A stretch of 64,000 nucleotides of DNA from Gammaproteobacteria bacterium (GCA_013816845.1 JACDDU010000003.1:425460-489459), one strand, 5' to 3'; shown: positions 17,376-27,467, counted from the stretch's first letter. Translations and numbers: made by a program. The notes: generated from the sequence alone by a model not told the origin.

Positions 17376-17612
17376 ATGAGTGATATGGCTCTCATCTTAG
17401 CATCGGTTAAAACGGCACTTCAGGAAATTGCAAAACAAAGTGCGGCTTTAGGTATCGGTTTGCAAAATGCAGCGCCGGGGGATCCATCTGGAACGCCAAA
17501 TAATTCAGTACAATATCTTTTGACGACTTCTGAGAGTCTCGCCAAAATGGCTAAAGATTGCGATAAACTTTTATTACTCATCCAAGGTCACGAGGATGAG
17601 TTAAAAGAATAG
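17376..17612 (+). CDS. small hypothetical protein
   Basis: I do not recognise this 78-residue protein. It is largely helical, starting MSDMALILASVKTALQEIAK, with a Gly/Pro-rich middle (GDPSGTPNNS) and a second helix ending GHEDELKE. No signal peptide or membrane segment is seen. The frame is open upstream to a TTG at 17301, directly after mlaA; the ATG at 17376 is preferred because AGGAA lies about 11 nt upstream. It may be co-transcribed with mlaA. Confidence 0.5.
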   Translation: MSDMALILASVKTALQEIAKQSAALGIGLQNAAPGDPSGTPNNSVQYLLTTSESLAKMAKDCDKLLLLIQGHEDELKE

Positions 17613-17706
17613 TTTGATAGCAATTTATTCAAAAATAATAGACACCTTTGTTATATAACTGTTAACACGCAACTACTATAATTGCCTTAAATAGAAAGTG
17701 GTCCCT

Positions 17707-18282
17707 ATGGCTGACGATAAAAATAAAAAAGAAGCACTACTCGAGTTGGTCCGTCAAACAATCGCAAAAGATGAAGCCTTAAGAGAAGAGTTTCAGGTAG
17801 GTAATAAATTTCGCTTTATCCGGGATAGGCTTATTGCTTTGCAAGCCAATTTGGAAGAAAATTTAGCCGCACTCGAAAAGCAAGAAAAAAAATGGGATGA
17901 AGCAATCGAAACGCATGAAGCACTTGTTTATATTTATTTATACAATGCTCAGGGACAATTATTTTCCACTTGGCAAAAGATGGTGACACCCTCGGTTTTT
18001 TACGAATATAGTGTAAACCGACCGGTCTACAGTACCAAAGCTGACGTTGATGCTTTTATCCGAAGTAAATCTAACAAATCCCATCATGGCTATCTTACTA
18101 TCGCTGTGAATCAAGCGGATATTTTAAATCCCATTGCAGTTCCTGCTCAAGATACCATTGGTCAAACATTGATTCGGGTGCGTGAAGGCGCGTTTAATGT
18201 CAAAAAAGTTGTGACATTTACGCATAATAATCATGAATTTTATTTAAATGAAGATGCTGAGCTTGTTAGAAAGCCTTCATAA
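17707..18282 (+). CDS. hypothetical cytosolic protein
   Basis: The 191-residue protein is not recognised. The first 75 residues are charged and helical (KNKKEALLELVRQ, ANLEENLAALEKQEKKWDE), suggesting a coiled coil. The rest is beta-rich with many aromatic residues (HEALVYIYLYNAQGQLF, HHGYLTIAVNQADI). There is no signal peptide. A GTG at 17698 would add three residues. It ends about 55 bp before tRNA-Gly. Confidence 0.6.
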   Translation: MADDKNKKEALLELVRQTIAKDEALREEFQVGNKFRFIRDRLIALQANLEENLAALEKQEKKWDEAIETHEALVYIYLYNAQGQLFSTWQKMVTPSVFYEYSVNRPVYSTKADVDAFIRSKSNKSHHGYLTIAVNQADILNPIAVPAQDTIGQTLIRVREGAFNVKKVVTFTHNNHEFYLNEDAELVRKPS

Positions 18283-18338
18283 TTCATAAAAGTCAACTTT
18301 GCTAATAGCTAAAATTCCTCCTACAATACGTTCCAATC

Positions 18339-18409
18339 GCGGGTGTAGTTCAATGGTAGAACGGGAGCTTCCCAAGCTCTTAACGTGGGTTCGATTCCCA
18401 TCACCCGCT
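18339..18409 (+). tRNA. tRNA-Gly (anticodon CCC)
   Basis: A full cloverleaf is present: acceptor GCGGGTG/CACCCGC, D-arm GTTC/GAAC, anticodon stem GGAGC/GCTCT with loop TTCCCAA, and T-arm GTGGG-TTCGATT-CCCAT. The loop places CCC at positions 34-36. It is close to E. coli glyU as I remember it. The 3' CCA is not encoded. Confidence 0.96.
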
Positions 18410-18433
18410 TATCATAGCTAAGAGGGAAATCGG

Positions 18434-19291
18434 ATGCTTTCACATTTATACAAAATAATGGGCGTAAGCCTTGTGCTGAGCGTAGTTCTCAATGCCGGTG
18501 TTTATGCTGAAAATGATGCAGCAGTTAAAATAAAATGGGGCTATAAAGGTAATATTGGACCTTCACGTTGGGCGGAGCTTGATCCTCAGTTTGCTTTATG
18601 TGGAAAAGGTAAGCAGCAATCACCCATCAACATTATTGAAAAAAATAGTGCAGCAAAAAGTGACCTTCAAATTAATTACACATCTGCGCCCCTCGACATT
18701 GGTATTAATGACACGACCAAGCTTCAAATTGGTAAAATATCCACATTATTTCAAGACGGTCATGGTATCGAAGTTAACTTTCCTGCCGACTTGATTGAAA
18801 ATATCGTCATTAATAATGAAACTTATCAGTTAATTGAATTTCATATTCATACTCCTAGTGAAAATACTTGGCATGGGCAATCCTTTCCAGCGGAAATTCA
18901 TTTTGTTCATCAAGGACCCAATGGAAAAGTAGCCGTATTAGGCGTATTTGCTAAAGGGGGAGAGGAGAGTGAAGAAATGCAAATCGTAGTGGATAACATT
19001 CCCCATGATCAAGGACAAAGTCATTTAATTCCAGGTAAGAGTATTAATCCTGCGGATTTGTTGCCTGCCAATAAACGCCATTATCGTTTTCAAGGTTCCT
19101 TAACGACACCACCTTGCTCGGAGGGATTACAGTGGTTTGTATTTGCAGAACCCATTACTATTTCGCCCGCACAAATTGCGCGTTTGCGCCATGCAGTAGG
19201 AGGTAGCAACGCAAGGCCTGTGCAGCCATTGAATGGCCGCAGCATTTACAGCATAGCTGAAAGTAAGCAATCACCCGTTCAGTCTGACTAA
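18434..19291 (+). CDS. alpha-class carbonic anhydrase, periplasmic
   Basis: The 285-residue protein has a signal peptide (about residues 1-25, ending VYA) and the alpha-CA core: KQQSPINI, the zinc ligands in EFHIHTPSE and AEIHFVH, and the C-terminal GSLTTPPCSEGLQW. It interconverts CO2 and bicarbonate in the periplasm. The cysteine in FALCGKG and the one in TPPCSEG could form the disulfide usual in bacterial alpha-CAs. It starts 25 bp after tRNA-Gly and precedes an asmA-like gene by 20 bp. Confidence 0.94.
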   Translation: MLSHLYKIMGVSLVLSVVLNAGVYAENDAAVKIKWGYKGNIGPSRWAELDPQFALCGKGKQQSPINIIEKNSAAKSDLQINYTSAPLDIGINDTTKLQIGKISTLFQDGHGIEVNFPADLIENIVINNETYQLIEFHIHTPSENTWHGQSFPAEIHFVHQGPNGKVAVLGVFAKGGEESEEMQIVVDNIPHDQGQSHLIPGKSINPADLLPANKRHYRFQGSLTTPPCSEGLQWFVFAEPITISPAQIARLRHAVGGSNARPVQPLNGRSIYSIAESKQSPVQSD

Positions 19292-19311
19292 GCTAAATAA
19301 GGAGTTTTTCT

Positions 19312-20439
19312 GTGAAAATTTTGCGTGTTATTGGCATTATCGTTTTAGCAATCGTGTTGTTATGTGTGCTGCTTGTCATTGGTGCGAAATTATGGATCAA
19401 TCCCAATAAACTTAAACCGCGCATTGAAGCAGAAGTAAGAAAAAATACCGGTTTAGTTTTAAAAATTGATGGTGATTTAGCTTGGACTTTTTATCCAGTT
19501 ATGGGAATGAGTGCGCCTCACCTTACTTTAAGTTTACCCAAAGCCACACCGTTTGTTGAATTTAATCATGTCGTCATTAAAACAAGTTTAGCGCAACTTT
19601 TTAATCGCCAAGTTTATTCCGGCGAATTAAAAATCGGCGCAACGACACTTGATCGTTTGCGTTTATCGAATGCAAGCGTTGGCTTTAAAATCAGTCAAGG
19701 CAGGTTAACACTCGCACCTATTAAAGCATCGCTCTATAACGGCGCATTAAGTGGTTCTATTGAAGCGAATAATTTTAATACCATGCCTAAATGGAATTGG
19801 AATTTACAAGCAAGAGCTGTGCAATTGAAACCCCTTCTCATCGATGTAAATGGAGAAAATAGTAAAATACAAATTTCAGGATTAGGAAATATTAATCTGA
19901 AAGCCACAAGCATTGGTACGAATCGTTTGCAATTTATTCAAAACTTGCAAGGTCAAACAAATGTCAATGTTGAACAGGGAAAACTTGAAGGTGTTAATCT
20001 TAATTACTTAATTCAAACTGCCGACGCTTTGTTAAATCGTCAAGCTGTAGGCAATGAGCCGACCACTGCTAATGAAACTGTTTTTGATCGGTTAACTGGC
20101 ACAGGTTTAATTCAAAATGGTCTCATTACTACCAAAGATTTAACATTAGCTGCTAAAACTTTTACGGCTCAAGCGCAAGGTAACATCAGCCTATTGTTAG
20201 ATACTTTGCAATTTCACTTACAAATTGCCAGCACGAATGTTCTTAAATCGCAATGGACTATTCCAGTTGCTGTGACCGGAAGAATATCTCAACCCACAGT
20301 CCAAGTAGATTTAGATTCTTTACAAAAATTACTAGTGAGTGACGGAGTCGATAAATTAAAAGAATCCGCTTACGAAAAAATTAAAACCAGAGTTTCTCCC
20401 CAAGCACAGCAACTGTTACAAAACATGTTGAGTCGATAA
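19312..20439 (+). CDS. AsmA family protein
   Basis: The 375-residue protein begins with one membrane anchor (residues 5-28, RVIGIIVLAIVLLCVLLVIG) and continues as a periplasmic beta-rich AsmA-like domain. Typical motifs are LKPRIEAEVRKNTGL and DGDLAWTFYPVMGM, with a C-terminal AsmA repeat (LIQNGLITTKDLTL). AsmA-like proteins are thought to move phospholipids between membranes. It is shorter than E. coli AsmA (about 617 aa). The GTG start has AAGGAG 8 nt upstream. Its stop overlaps the next start by one base (TAATG), so it is coupled to exonuclease III. Confidence 0.88.
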   Translation: MKILRVIGIIVLAIVLLCVLLVIGAKLWINPNKLKPRIEAEVRKNTGLVLKIDGDLAWTFYPVMGMSAPHLTLSLPKATPFVEFNHVVIKTSLAQLFNRQVYSGELKIGATTLDRLRLSNASVGFKISQGRLTLAPIKASLYNGALSGSIEANNFNTMPKWNWNLQARAVQLKPLLIDVNGENSKIQISGLGNINLKATSIGTNRLQFIQNLQGQTNVNVEQGKLEGVNLNYLIQTADALLNRQAVGNEPTTANETVFDRLTGTGLIQNGLITTKDLTLAAKTFTAQAQGNISLLLDTLQFHLQIASTNVLKSQWTIPVAVTGRISQPTVQVDLDSLQKLLVSDGVDKLKESAYEKIKTRVSPQAQQLLQNMLSR

Positions 20440-21212
20440 TGTTTCGAGTGGTGACTTTAAATTTAAATGGTATTCGAGCCGCAGCCCGCAAGGGCTGCTT
20501 TAAATGGTTAGCGTCGACCCAAGCCGATGTAATTTGTGTGCAAGAATTAAAAGCGGTCGAAGCTGACATGTTGGCTGAATTTCAATTAGAAGGGTATGAA
20601 TCTTATTTTCATTATGCAACGAAAAAGGGTTACAGCGGGGTAGGGATTTATACGCGCCATAAGCCTTTAGAAGTAGTATATGGTTTGGGATTTGATCATG
20701 CCGATACAGAAGGACGATATGTTGCAATTAATTTAGGAAAATTATGGGTTGCTTCGCTTTATATGCCTTCTGGCACATCAGGTTTTGAAAGGCAAGCGGT
20801 TAAGTTTAAATTTTTAGAACAATATGCGAGCCATTTAGGTTCGTTGCTCACTGCCAAAGCGGAATATATTATTTGTGGTGATTGGAATATTGCACATCAA
20901 AAAATTGATTTAAAAAATTGGCGTGGTAATCAAAAGCATTCGGGTTTTTTACCTGAAGAACGGGCTTGGCTCGACACTTTATTTGGTGAAATCGGATTTG
21001 TCGATGCGTTTAGGCTAGTCAATGATTTACCTGAGCAATATACCTGGTGGTCAAATCGCGGCCAAGCGTGGGATAAAAATGTCGGTTGGCGGATTGATTA
21101 TCAAATAATCACACCTGGTTTAAAAGATAAGGTTAGGTCTGCAGCTATTTATAAAGATGAGCGTTTTTCTGATCATGCCCCGCTCCTCATGGACTATGAT
21201 ATTCTTATTTAA
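20439..21212 (+). CDS. xth: exodeoxyribonuclease III
   Basis: The 257-residue EEP-fold enzyme has NLNGIRAAARKG, the catalytic glutamate in VQELKA, GYSGVGIY, CGDWNIAH and the terminal SDHAPL with catalytic Asp-His. It is an AP endonuclease and 3'-5' exonuclease for base-excision repair. Length is typical. The ATG overlaps the stop of the asmA-like gene by one base. Confidence 0.95.
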   Translation: MFRVVTLNLNGIRAAARKGCFKWLASTQADVICVQELKAVEADMLAEFQLEGYESYFHYATKKGYSGVGIYTRHKPLEVVYGLGFDHADTEGRYVAINLGKLWVASLYMPSGTSGFERQAVKFKFLEQYASHLGSLLTAKAEYIICGDWNIAHQKIDLKNWRGNQKHSGFLPEERAWLDTLFGEIGFVDAFRLVNDLPEQYTWWSNRGQAWDKNVGWRIDYQIITPGLKDKVRSAAIYKDERFSDHAPLLMDYDILI

Positions 21213-21238
21213 GAATTTTTTAAGACTTAAGCACTACA

Positions 21239-21595
21239 ATGGAAGTTATGGGTAGCTTGGGTGAAAATTCTATGCAGAGCAGCAACTTAACAGAAGATTA
21301 TATTATTGCAAATGGCCCGGAAGGGTTAAAAGAGGTTTTGCAGGCGTTATTTGAGAAAGCGTCTAACGATCCAGATTTTGCAACTGTTGACCATTTTGTT
21401 TTGTACGAATTGGGCGATCAACGCTCTCTCATTAAAGTTGATACCGCCAAAGAACCCTACCAGTTTTGGTATAACGATTTGCTAGGACGCCCAGCGACAA
21501 AGATTGTCAGGGAAACGATTGCCGATTTTCTTTGGGAGAAATTTGGTGATGGAGAAATATCATTGAAGGATGAGGAAAACGGCCATGTCAAATAG
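21239..21595 (+). CDS. hypothetical small acidic protein
   Basis: The 118-residue protein is not recognised. It is acidic with alternating helices and strands (EGLKEVLQALFEKA, DHFVLYELGDQRSLIKVD, TIADFLWEKFGDGEI). No signal peptide or membrane segment is seen. Later in-frame ATGs at 21248 and 21272 are possible starts. It overlaps the next small gene by 11 bp, so the two are probably translated together. Confidence 0.55.
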   Translation: MEVMGSLGENSMQSSNLTEDYIIANGPEGLKEVLQALFEKASNDPDFATVDHFVLYELGDQRSLIKVDTAKEPYQFWYNDLLGRPATKIVRETIADFLWEKFGDGEISLKDEENGHVK

Positions 21596-21950
21596 TCATG
21601 AAGAAAACATTATGGAAAATAATGTTGGGGTGAAGAAGTCGGCGACAGACATTAAAAAAGAGGAAATGTATTTCCGAAACTTCAATGATTACTTTAAAAC
21701 AAAGTTAGAGCTCGCGATTCAAGACACCCTTCAAAATACCGTTCGTCCTTCCCCACTGGTCACGCCGGAAGAAGCTAAAGAGCAAATTCAAAGATGGCAA
21801 CAAGCTAAAGTTTTAGCTGCTCAACGGCCTGCTACTGTTTCTATTGCCAGTTCAAGACATGGCTTATTTGCAGCGCCCAGTAAAGAAACACCTGAGATTG
21901 AGCCTAATACGCCAAGCAATGCGAAAGATCAACGCCCGAATAGATCCTAA
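21585..21950 (+). CDS. hypothetical small protein
   Basis: The 121-residue protein is not recognised. Its N-terminal half is charged and helical (EEMYFRNFNDYFKTKLELAI) and its C-terminal third is Pro/Ser-rich and probably disordered, ending KDQRPNRS. GAGG 9 nt before the ATG at 21585 supports this start over the ATG at 21570. A shared hairpin terminator follows. Confidence 0.55.
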   Translation: MSNSHEENIMENNVGVKKSATDIKKEEMYFRNFNDYFKTKLELAIQDTLQNTVRPSPLVTPEEAKEQIQRWQQAKVLAAQRPATVSIASSRHGLFAAPSKETPEIEPNTPSNAKDQRPNRS

Positions 21951-21954
21951 GATT

Positions 21955-21995
21955 AATAGCCTGAGTAGAGCACAATCCGCTTTGCCCAGGCTATT
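21955..21995. terminator. bidirectional hairpin terminator candidate
   Basis: AATAGCCTG (21955-21963) pairs perfectly with CAGGCTATT (21987-21995). It sits between the small plus-strand gene ending at 21950 and the convergent rph ending at 22001. The loop is 23 nt and no long T-run follows. Confidence 0.5.
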
Positions 21996-22000
21996 TGCAT

Positions 22001-22735
22001 TTAAACCTTTCTTGCATTTTCTTTTTGTATTTGTACTAAAGATTGAATACCATCACCGGCAAGATTCAATAATTGATCTAATTCTTTTCGCGTAAAAGTA
22101 TTTTTCTCAGCTGTGCCTTGAATTTCAATGATCCCTTGATGCTCTGTCATCACAACATTCATGTCAGTTTCGGCATTTGAATCTTCTGCATAATCCAAAT
22201 CTAAAACTAATTCACCTTGATAAATGCCTGCAGAGATCGCTGCGACAAATTGTTTAAAGGGGGATGCAACTAAATTTTTTTCCTGGACTAAGACAAGGAG
22301 TGCATCATAAAGTGCTACGCAACCGCCTGTAATTGCTGCGGTACGGGTTCCACCATCTGCTTGGATGACGTCGCAATCGATAGCAATGGTATGTTCACCC
22401 ATTGCTTGTAAATTCACTGCAGCGCGTAGCGAGCGACCAATTAACCGTTGGATTTCTTGGGTTCGACCACTTTGCTTACCCTTCACTGCTTCTCGATTCA
22501 TTCGAGAATGGGTTGAACGAGGAAGCATGCCATATTCAGCCGTAACCCAACCCGAACCTGTATCTTTTAAAAAAGGTGGAACTCCCGAGGATAAACTAGC
22601 TGTACAAATTACTTTCGTCTTACCACATTGAATAAGGACTGCTCCTTCAGCATATTGAGTAAAGTTGCGCGTAATGGTCACATTACGTAGTTGGTGATTA
22701 TCTCGACCTGAAGGGCGCATACGTTGACACTCCAT
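22001..22735 (-). CDS. rph: ribonuclease PH
   Basis: The 244-residue phosphorolytic exoribonuclease has [12 protein letters not shown] at the start, [10 protein letters not shown], the phosphate-binding [15 protein letters not shown], and the catalytic [17 protein letters not shown]. It trims tRNA 3' ends. Length matches the family (about 238 aa). It is divergent from hslV. Confidence 0.96.
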   Translation of the reverse strand: MECQRMRPSGRDNHQLRNVTITRNFTQYAEGAVLIQCGKTKVICTASLSSGVPPFLKDTGSGWVTAEYGMLPRSTHSRMNREAVKGKQSGRTQEIQRLIGRSLRAAVNLQAMGEHTIAIDCDVIQADGGTRTAAITGGCVALYDALLVLVQEKNLVASPFKQFVAAISAGIYQGELVLDLDYAEDSNAETDMNVVMTEHQGIIEIQGTAEKNTFTRKELDQLLNLAGDGIQSLVQIQKENARKV

Positions 22736-22845
22736 AAAAAAGGATTTAATTATATGCCTGACCTGAAGCTTGTAAAGTCAGGCTTTCACCCTTATATAGC
22801 AGTTATTCATTTGATGGTTTTTTCTTTCGTCACAGGAGTTTTATT

Positions 22846-23397
22846 TTGAACAATTTACACGGTACCACAATTATTTCTGTCCGCCGTAATGGTGTTGTGG
22901 TTGTCGGCGGCGATGGACAAGTTACGCTTGGCCACACCGTGATGAAATCAAATGCTAGGAAAGTACGTCGACTCTATAATAATAAAATTTTAGCAGGTTT
23001 TGCAGGCGGGACCGCAGATGCATTTACGTTATTTGAACGTTTTGAGGCGAAGCTTGAAACGCACCAGGGTAACCTCGTGCGCTCGGCTGTAGAATTAGCC
23101 AAAGATTGGCGAACGGATAGGATGTTGAGACGTCTGGAAGCGATGTTAGTCGTTGCTGATGCCAAAGCATCATTAATCATAACGGGTAATGGTGACGTCA
23201 TTGAGCCAGAAAATTCACTTATTGCAATTGGTTCGGGCGGACCCTATGCAAAATCTGCGGCTTTAGCGCTGATAGAAAATACAGATTTAGATGCTCGATC
23301 GATCACTGAAAAGTCACTGACTATTGCTGCAGAAGTCTGCATTTATACCAACCTCAATTTTACAATCGAAGCTTTGGATGCATCCACAAACAAATAA
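22846..23397 (+). CDS. hslV: ATP-dependent protease subunit HslV
   Basis: The 183-residue proteasome-like peptidase pairs with HslU. It starts with TTG, supported by CAGGAG about 8 nt upstream. Unlike E. coli HslV, where catalytic threonine follows the Met directly, here MNNLHG precedes [11 protein letters not shown] short propeptide must therefore be cleaved to expose the N-terminal Thr nucleophile, as also seen in Legionella-type HslV. Other family motifs are [31 protein letters not shown] and [10 protein letters not shown]. hslU follows after 20 bp. Confidence 0.96.
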   Translation: MNNLHGTTIISVRRNGVVVVGGDGQVTLGHTVMKSNARKVRRLYNNKILAGFAGGTADAFTLFERFEAKLETHQGNLVRSAVELAKDWRTDRMLRRLEAMLVVADAKASLIITGNGDVIEPENSLIAIGSGGPYAKSAALALIENTDLDARSITEKSLTIAAEVCIYTNLNFTIEALDASTNK

Positions 23398-23417
23398 CAA
23401 AAGATGAGTAAATAATA

Positions 23418-24770
23418 ATGGCTACGATGATTCCAACTACACCAACCCCTGGTGATATTGTTATTGAATTAGATAAACATATTATTGGTCAAGCTGATGC
23501 AAAACGTGCTGTGGCTGTTGCTCTGCGTAATCGCTGGCGCCGTATGCAATTATCATCACCTTTACGGGATGAAATCATGCCTAAAAATATTTTAATGATT
23601 GGCCCTACAGGCGTCGGTAAAACAGAAATTGCCCGACGTTTAGCAAAGTTAGCCGATGCCCCTTTTATTAAAGTTGAAGCAACTAAATTTACCGAAGTAG
23701 GTTATGTGGGGCGAGATGTTGAATCCATAATCCGCGATTTGGTTGATATGGCTATTAAAATGATCCGCGAAAAAGAAATGGCTAAGGTCCGCGCTTTAGC
23801 GGAGGAAGCTGCAGAAGATCGTATTTTAAATGCTTTGCTTCCGCCACCTCGCGGTAGTTTTGTGGGTGAGCCGCATGATCCTTTAAAAGAAGATTCTTCA
23901 ACGCGATCTCTTTTTCGTCAAAAGTTACGTGATGGATTGCTGGATGATAAAGAAATTGAATTAGAACTTTCAATGACGCCTTTTGGCGTTGAAATCATGT
24001 CGCCACCCGGCATGGAGGAAATGACGAGTCAATTACAAAGCATGTTTCAAAATTTAGGTTCTGAACGAAAAAAATTACGTAAGTTAAAAGTTGCTGATGC
24101 AAGAAAACATTTGCGCGAAGAAGAGGCAACCAAACTTGTCGATGATGACGAAATTAAAGCCCATGCTATTGAGAGTGTTGAACAAAGTGGCATCGTCTTT
24201 ATTGATGAAATCGATAAAATTGCAAAACGATCAGAATATGCAGGTGCCGATGTTTCACGCGAAGGCGTGCAGCGCGATTTATTACCCCTTATTGAAGGCT
24301 CAACCATCTCAACCAAATATGGCATGGTGCGCACCGATCATATTTTATTTATAGCCTCCGGTGCTTTTCATTTTGCTAAACCTTCGGATTTAATTCCTGA
24401 GCTGCAAGGTCGCTTACCCATCCGGGTTGAATTAAAATCCTTAAGTACAGATGATTTTGTTCGTATTTTAACTGAACCTGAAGCGTCACTTACCGAGCAA
24501 TATACTGCTCTATTGGGGACGGAAGGTGTGAAAATTAATTTCACCCTTGACGGTGTTAGACGAATCGCAGAAATTGCTTGGCAAGTGAATGAGCGCTTAG
24601 AAAATATTGGTGCACGTCGGTTACATACCGTGCTTGAACGTTTGTTAGAAGAAATTTCTTATCATGCTTCTGATATGAAGGATCAAGAAATAAATATCGA
24701 CGCACTCTATGTGGATGGTCGGTTACATGATCTTATTCAGGATGAAGATTTAACGAGTTATATTCTATAA
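23418..24770 (+). CDS. hslU: HslU, ATPase subunit of the HslUV protease
   Basis: The 450-residue AAA+ unfoldase has Walker [10 protein letters not shown], the [10 protein letters not shown] pore loop, Walker [10 protein letters not shown], the sensor-1 region LFIASGAFH and the sensor-2 [13 protein letters not shown]. It feeds unfolded substrates to HslV. Length is typical (E. coli 443). It is in an operon with hslV and probably rpiA, 25 bp downstream. Confidence 0.97.
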   Translation: MATMIPTTPTPGDIVIELDKHIIGQADAKRAVAVALRNRWRRMQLSSPLRDEIMPKNILMIGPTGVGKTEIARRLAKLADAPFIKVEATKFTEVGYVGRDVESIIRDLVDMAIKMIREKEMAKVRALAEEAAEDRILNALLPPPRGSFVGEPHDPLKEDSSTRSLFRQKLRDGLLDDKEIELELSMTPFGVEIMSPPGMEEMTSQLQSMFQNLGSERKKLRKLKVADARKHLREEEATKLVDDDEIKAHAIESVEQSGIVFIDEIDKIAKRSEYAGADVSREGVQRDLLPLIEGSTISTKYGMVRTDHILFIASGAFHFAKPSDLIPELQGRLPIRVELKSLSTDDFVRILTEPEASLTEQYTALLGTEGVKINFTLDGVRRIAEIAWQVNERLENIGARRLHTVLERLLEEISYHASDMKDQEINIDALYVDGRLHDLIQDEDLTSYIL

Positions 24771-24795
24771 ATTTTATGGGTGTTAAGGACAGGTT

Positions 24796-25449
24796 ATGGA
24801 CCAAAATGCAGGCAAAAAAGCCGCAGCCTACGCGGCTTTAGAATGGGTCAAAGAAGACACCGTAGTTGGCGTTGGCACGGGAAGTACCGTTGATTTTTTT
24901 ATCGAAGCCTTGAAGACGATAAAGCATAAAATTGAAGGTGCTGTTGCAAGTTCAATTGCGACTGCCAATAAGCTTAAAGCTGCTCATATTCCTTTGTATG
25001 ATTTAAACGCTTTGGATGAGCTATTTCTTTATGTCGATGGTGCCGATGAAGTGAATAGCGCGAAACAAATGATTAAGGGCGGCGGTGGCGCAATGACCCG
25101 GGAAAAAATTATTGCCACGTGTGCCAAACAATTTATTTGCATTGCTGATGTGAGTAAAAAAGTTGAAATGCTTGGTCAATTCCCTATTGCAGTAGAAGTC
25201 CTGGCCGTGGCAAGAAGTTATGTTGCAAGGCAACTCGTCAAACTGGGCGGAGACCCTGTTTATCGTGAAGGCTTTGTAACTGATAATGGCAATATCATTT
25301 TAGATCTCTATAATCTGAAATTGCTTAATCCTAAGCAAGTCGAAATAAATATTAAAGAGATAGTTGGTGTAGTTGAAAGTGGTGTATTTGCACGACGAGT
25401 GGCAGACATCGTGTTGCTTGGAAGCGCAGAAGGTGTGGTGAAATTTTAA
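24796..25449 (+). CDS. rpiA: ribose-5-phosphate isomerase A
   Basis: The 217-residue enzyme interconverts ribose-5-P and ribulose-5-P. Motifs are [21 protein letters not shown], the catalytic region [12 protein letters not shown] and GNIILDLYN. Length is typical (E. coli 219). The complementary pentose-phosphate enzyme Rpe is encoded at 26071, so both halves of ribulose-5-P metabolism are near each other. Confidence 0.96.
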   Translation: MDQNAGKKAAAYAALEWVKEDTVVGVGTGSTVDFFIEALKTIKHKIEGAVASSIATANKLKAAHIPLYDLNALDELFLYVDGADEVNSAKQMIKGGGGAMTREKIIATCAKQFICIADVSKKVEMLGQFPIAVEVLAVARSYVARQLVKLGGDPVYREGFVTDNGNIILDLYNLKLLNPKQVEINIKEIVGVVESGVFARRVADIVLLGSAEGVVKF

Positions 25450-25469
25450 TTAATAAGAGGAAAGGCACA

Positions 25470-25856
25470 ATGCGGGAAATAAAAATTATTACTTTAGGGA
25501 TTTTAGCTATTTTAACTTTATCGTCTTCTATTTATGCAAGTAATCTTCGCGGTCAAGCAGGTGATTTAGCGCAAGGTCAACAATACTATATTGATAAAGA
25601 TAATGGCATTGCTTCTTATTTTAGAACGGGTAAATCTGGGAAGGTAAGCTTCTATTGCAATTTTTCTAGCAATGGTGCCAAAGCATTACTTTATCCTGGA
25701 AAAAATTTCGTAGGTAACATGACAGGTTTACTAAGGGATGGTTACAACGGTCCTTATACTTGGAGCTTACGCAATCTTCATAATGAAGAAGGCAATGTAA
25801 AAGTACGATTGCTAACCGGTAGTCATGCGGTAGTGGCGTGCAAGGAAGTTAATTAA
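25470..25856 (+). CDS. hypothetical secreted protein
   Basis: The 128-residue protein has a signal peptide (about residues 1-23, ending SIYA) and a beta-rich mature part with two cysteines (FYCNFS, VVACKE) that could form a disulfide. I do not recognise the family. It follows rpiA by 20 bp with a good Shine-Dalgarno (AGAGGAAAGG). Confidence 0.6.
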   Translation: MREIKIITLGILAILTLSSSIYASNLRGQAGDLAQGQQYYIDKDNGIASYFRTGKSGKVSFYCNFSSNGAKALLYPGKNFVGNMTGLLRDGYNGPYTWSLRNLHNEEGNVKVRLLTGSHAVVACKEVN

Positions 25857-25881
25857 AACCTGCTTTAAAACTCGGTTTGGA

Positions 25882-25930
25882 TTGCAAGTTGTTCATCGAT
25901 ATGCGTTCGTAACATGATGACAACTTGCAA
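25882..25930. repeat. long imperfect inverted repeat
   Basis: TTGCAAGTTGTTCATC (25882-25897) pairs with GATGACAACTTGCAA (25916-25930): 11 bp, a one-base bulge, then 4 bp, with an 18-nt loop. It lies in the 214-bp gap before rpe. No T-run follows on either strand, so a plain intrinsic terminator is not supported. Confidence 0.6.
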
Positions 25931-26070
25931 GCTAAGCGCAGGAAATCTCAGTTTTGATGAAATCTCATTCAACAGCTCACTAAATAAATAAACCGCGTCT
26001 TCCATACCGACACGTGACACCCTTTGTCCTCTACGTTACCATGTTGGAGTATGAAAGAAGTGGATGATTT

Positions 26071-26742
26071 ATGCGTAAATTTATAATTGCTCCATCTCTA
26101 CTGTCCGCAGATTTTGCTAAATTGGGTGAAGAGGCCAATGCGGTTCTTGCCGCAGGGGCAGATATGTTGCATTTGGATGTAATGGATAATCATTATGTCC
26201 CGAACTTGACAGTCGGGCCTTTGGTTTGTGAGGCATTGCGTAAATTTGGGATAACAGCGCCCATTGACGTGCATTTGATGACGAATCCTGTAGATTGCCT
26301 CATCACTGATTTTGCAGCAGCGGGTGCATCGCAAATTACTTTTCATCCTGATTGTTCTTACCATGTTGATCGTAGTCTCACGCTCATTCAAAGACATGGT
26401 TTAAAGGCTGGTCTTGCATTAAATCCAGCGACGTCATTAGAGTGTCTTGACTACGTTTTAGATAAAATAGATTTGATATTGATAATGTCTGTTAATCCTG
26501 GGTTTGGTGGACAACGTTTTATCCCCATTATCTACGATAAAATCAAAAAATTAAGAGCCAAAATTGATGCAGTAGGAAGAGAAATTACACTTGCAGTCGA
26601 TGGAGGGGTCACGGTTGAAAACATTGCATCGATCGGAGAAGCAGGTGCTGAAATGTTTATTGCAGGTTCTGCAATTTTTAATCAACCCAATTATCAAGAA
26701 GTTATTACCGCCATGCGTCAACAATTAGAGTCCTTAAGCTGA
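26071..26742 (+). CDS. rpe: ribulose-phosphate 3-epimerase
   Basis: The 223-residue TIM-barrel enzyme has [15 protein letters not shown], the metal-ligand segment [29 protein letters not shown] and VDGGVTVEN. It interconverts ribulose-5-P and xylulose-5-P. The stop overlaps the next ATG by one base (TGATG), indicating translational coupling with the VOC protein. Confidence 0.97.
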   Translation: MRKFIIAPSLLSADFAKLGEEANAVLAAGADMLHLDVMDNHYVPNLTVGPLVCEALRKFGITAPIDVHLMTNPVDCLITDFAAAGASQITFHPDCSYHVDRSLTLIQRHGLKAGLALNPATSLECLDYVLDKIDLILIMSVNPGFGGQRFIPIIYDKIKKLRAKIDAVGREITLAVDGGVTVENIASIGEAGAEMFIAGSAIFNQPNYQEVITAMRQQLESLS

Positions 26743-27134
26743 TGAAAAAACCTAATGCTCACCTCGGCATGCGCCACATTGCACTCAACGTAATCAATAT
26801 CACAGCATGCAAATATTTTTATGTTGAATTGTTGCATATGACTTTAGCTTGGCAACCTGATGCTGAGAATGTTTACCTCACTTCAGGCACAGATAATTTA
26901 GCTCTCCACACTTTGAAAGATGCAGATCATTTTAATCAACCCCAACATTTAGACCACTTGGGTTTTTTTCTAAAAACCAGAGAGGATGTGGATCAATGGT
27001 ATGACTATTTGCGTGCGCACGATGTAGAAATGAAAGCAGCGCCGAAGGATCACCGTGATGGTACGCGTAGTTTTTATTGTGCAGATCCTGAAGGGAACAT
27101 TGTTCAAATGATTTATTATCCATTACCAGGTTAA
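26742..27134 (+). CDS. VOC (glyoxalase/bleomycin-resistance superfamily) protein
   Basis: The 130-residue protein has one vicinal-oxygen-chelate domain. Candidate metal ligands are the histidine in MRHIALNV, the histidine in LDHLGFFLK and the glutamate in DPEGNIVQMIYY. The substrate is unknown; such small proteins include lyases, isomerases and resistance proteins. It is coupled to rpe and followed within 3 bp by acylphosphatase. Confidence 0.85.
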   Translation: MKKPNAHLGMRHIALNVINITACKYFYVELLHMTLAWQPDAENVYLTSGTDNLALHTLKDADHFNQPQHLDHLGFFLKTREDVDQWYDYLRAHDVEMKAAPKDHRDGTRSFYCADPEGNIVQMIYYPLPG

Positions 27135-27136
27135 GC

Positions 27137-27409
27137 ATGTCTAAGCAATGTATCCATTTTTTAATTAGTGGCAAAGTCCAAGGCGTTTGGTTCCGTGCTT
27201 CGACCCAGAGTGAAGCGAGAAAATTAAATTTAACGGGTTGGGTTAAAAATACGGAAGATGGGAAAGTTGAAATTGTAGCTTGTGGCGAAGAAAGCCAAAT
27301 CACCCAATTGCACACTTGGTTAAAGCGCGGACCGCCGCAAGCGCAAGTCGAAGAAGTTTTAAGAGAGAAATGGCATGCTGAGCAACACGCTCATTTTGAA
27401 GTCAGATGA
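27137..27409 (+). CDS. acyP: acylphosphatase
   Basis: The 90-residue protein has the AcyP signature GKVQGVWFRASTQ with the catalytic Arg, and GWVKNTEDGKVEIVACG with the catalytic Asn. It hydrolyses carboxyl-phosphate bonds. It ends the rpe-VOC-acyP operon. Confidence 0.95.
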   Translation: MSKQCIHFLISGKVQGVWFRASTQSEARKLNLTGWVKNTEDGKVEIVACGEESQITQLHTWLKRGPPQAQVEEVLREKWHAEQHAHFEVR

Positions 27410-27467
27410 AGGGGAGCGAACCTTGGTTATGTCTTATGCGCCCCCAGGCTCATTTGAAGATTTCAGT

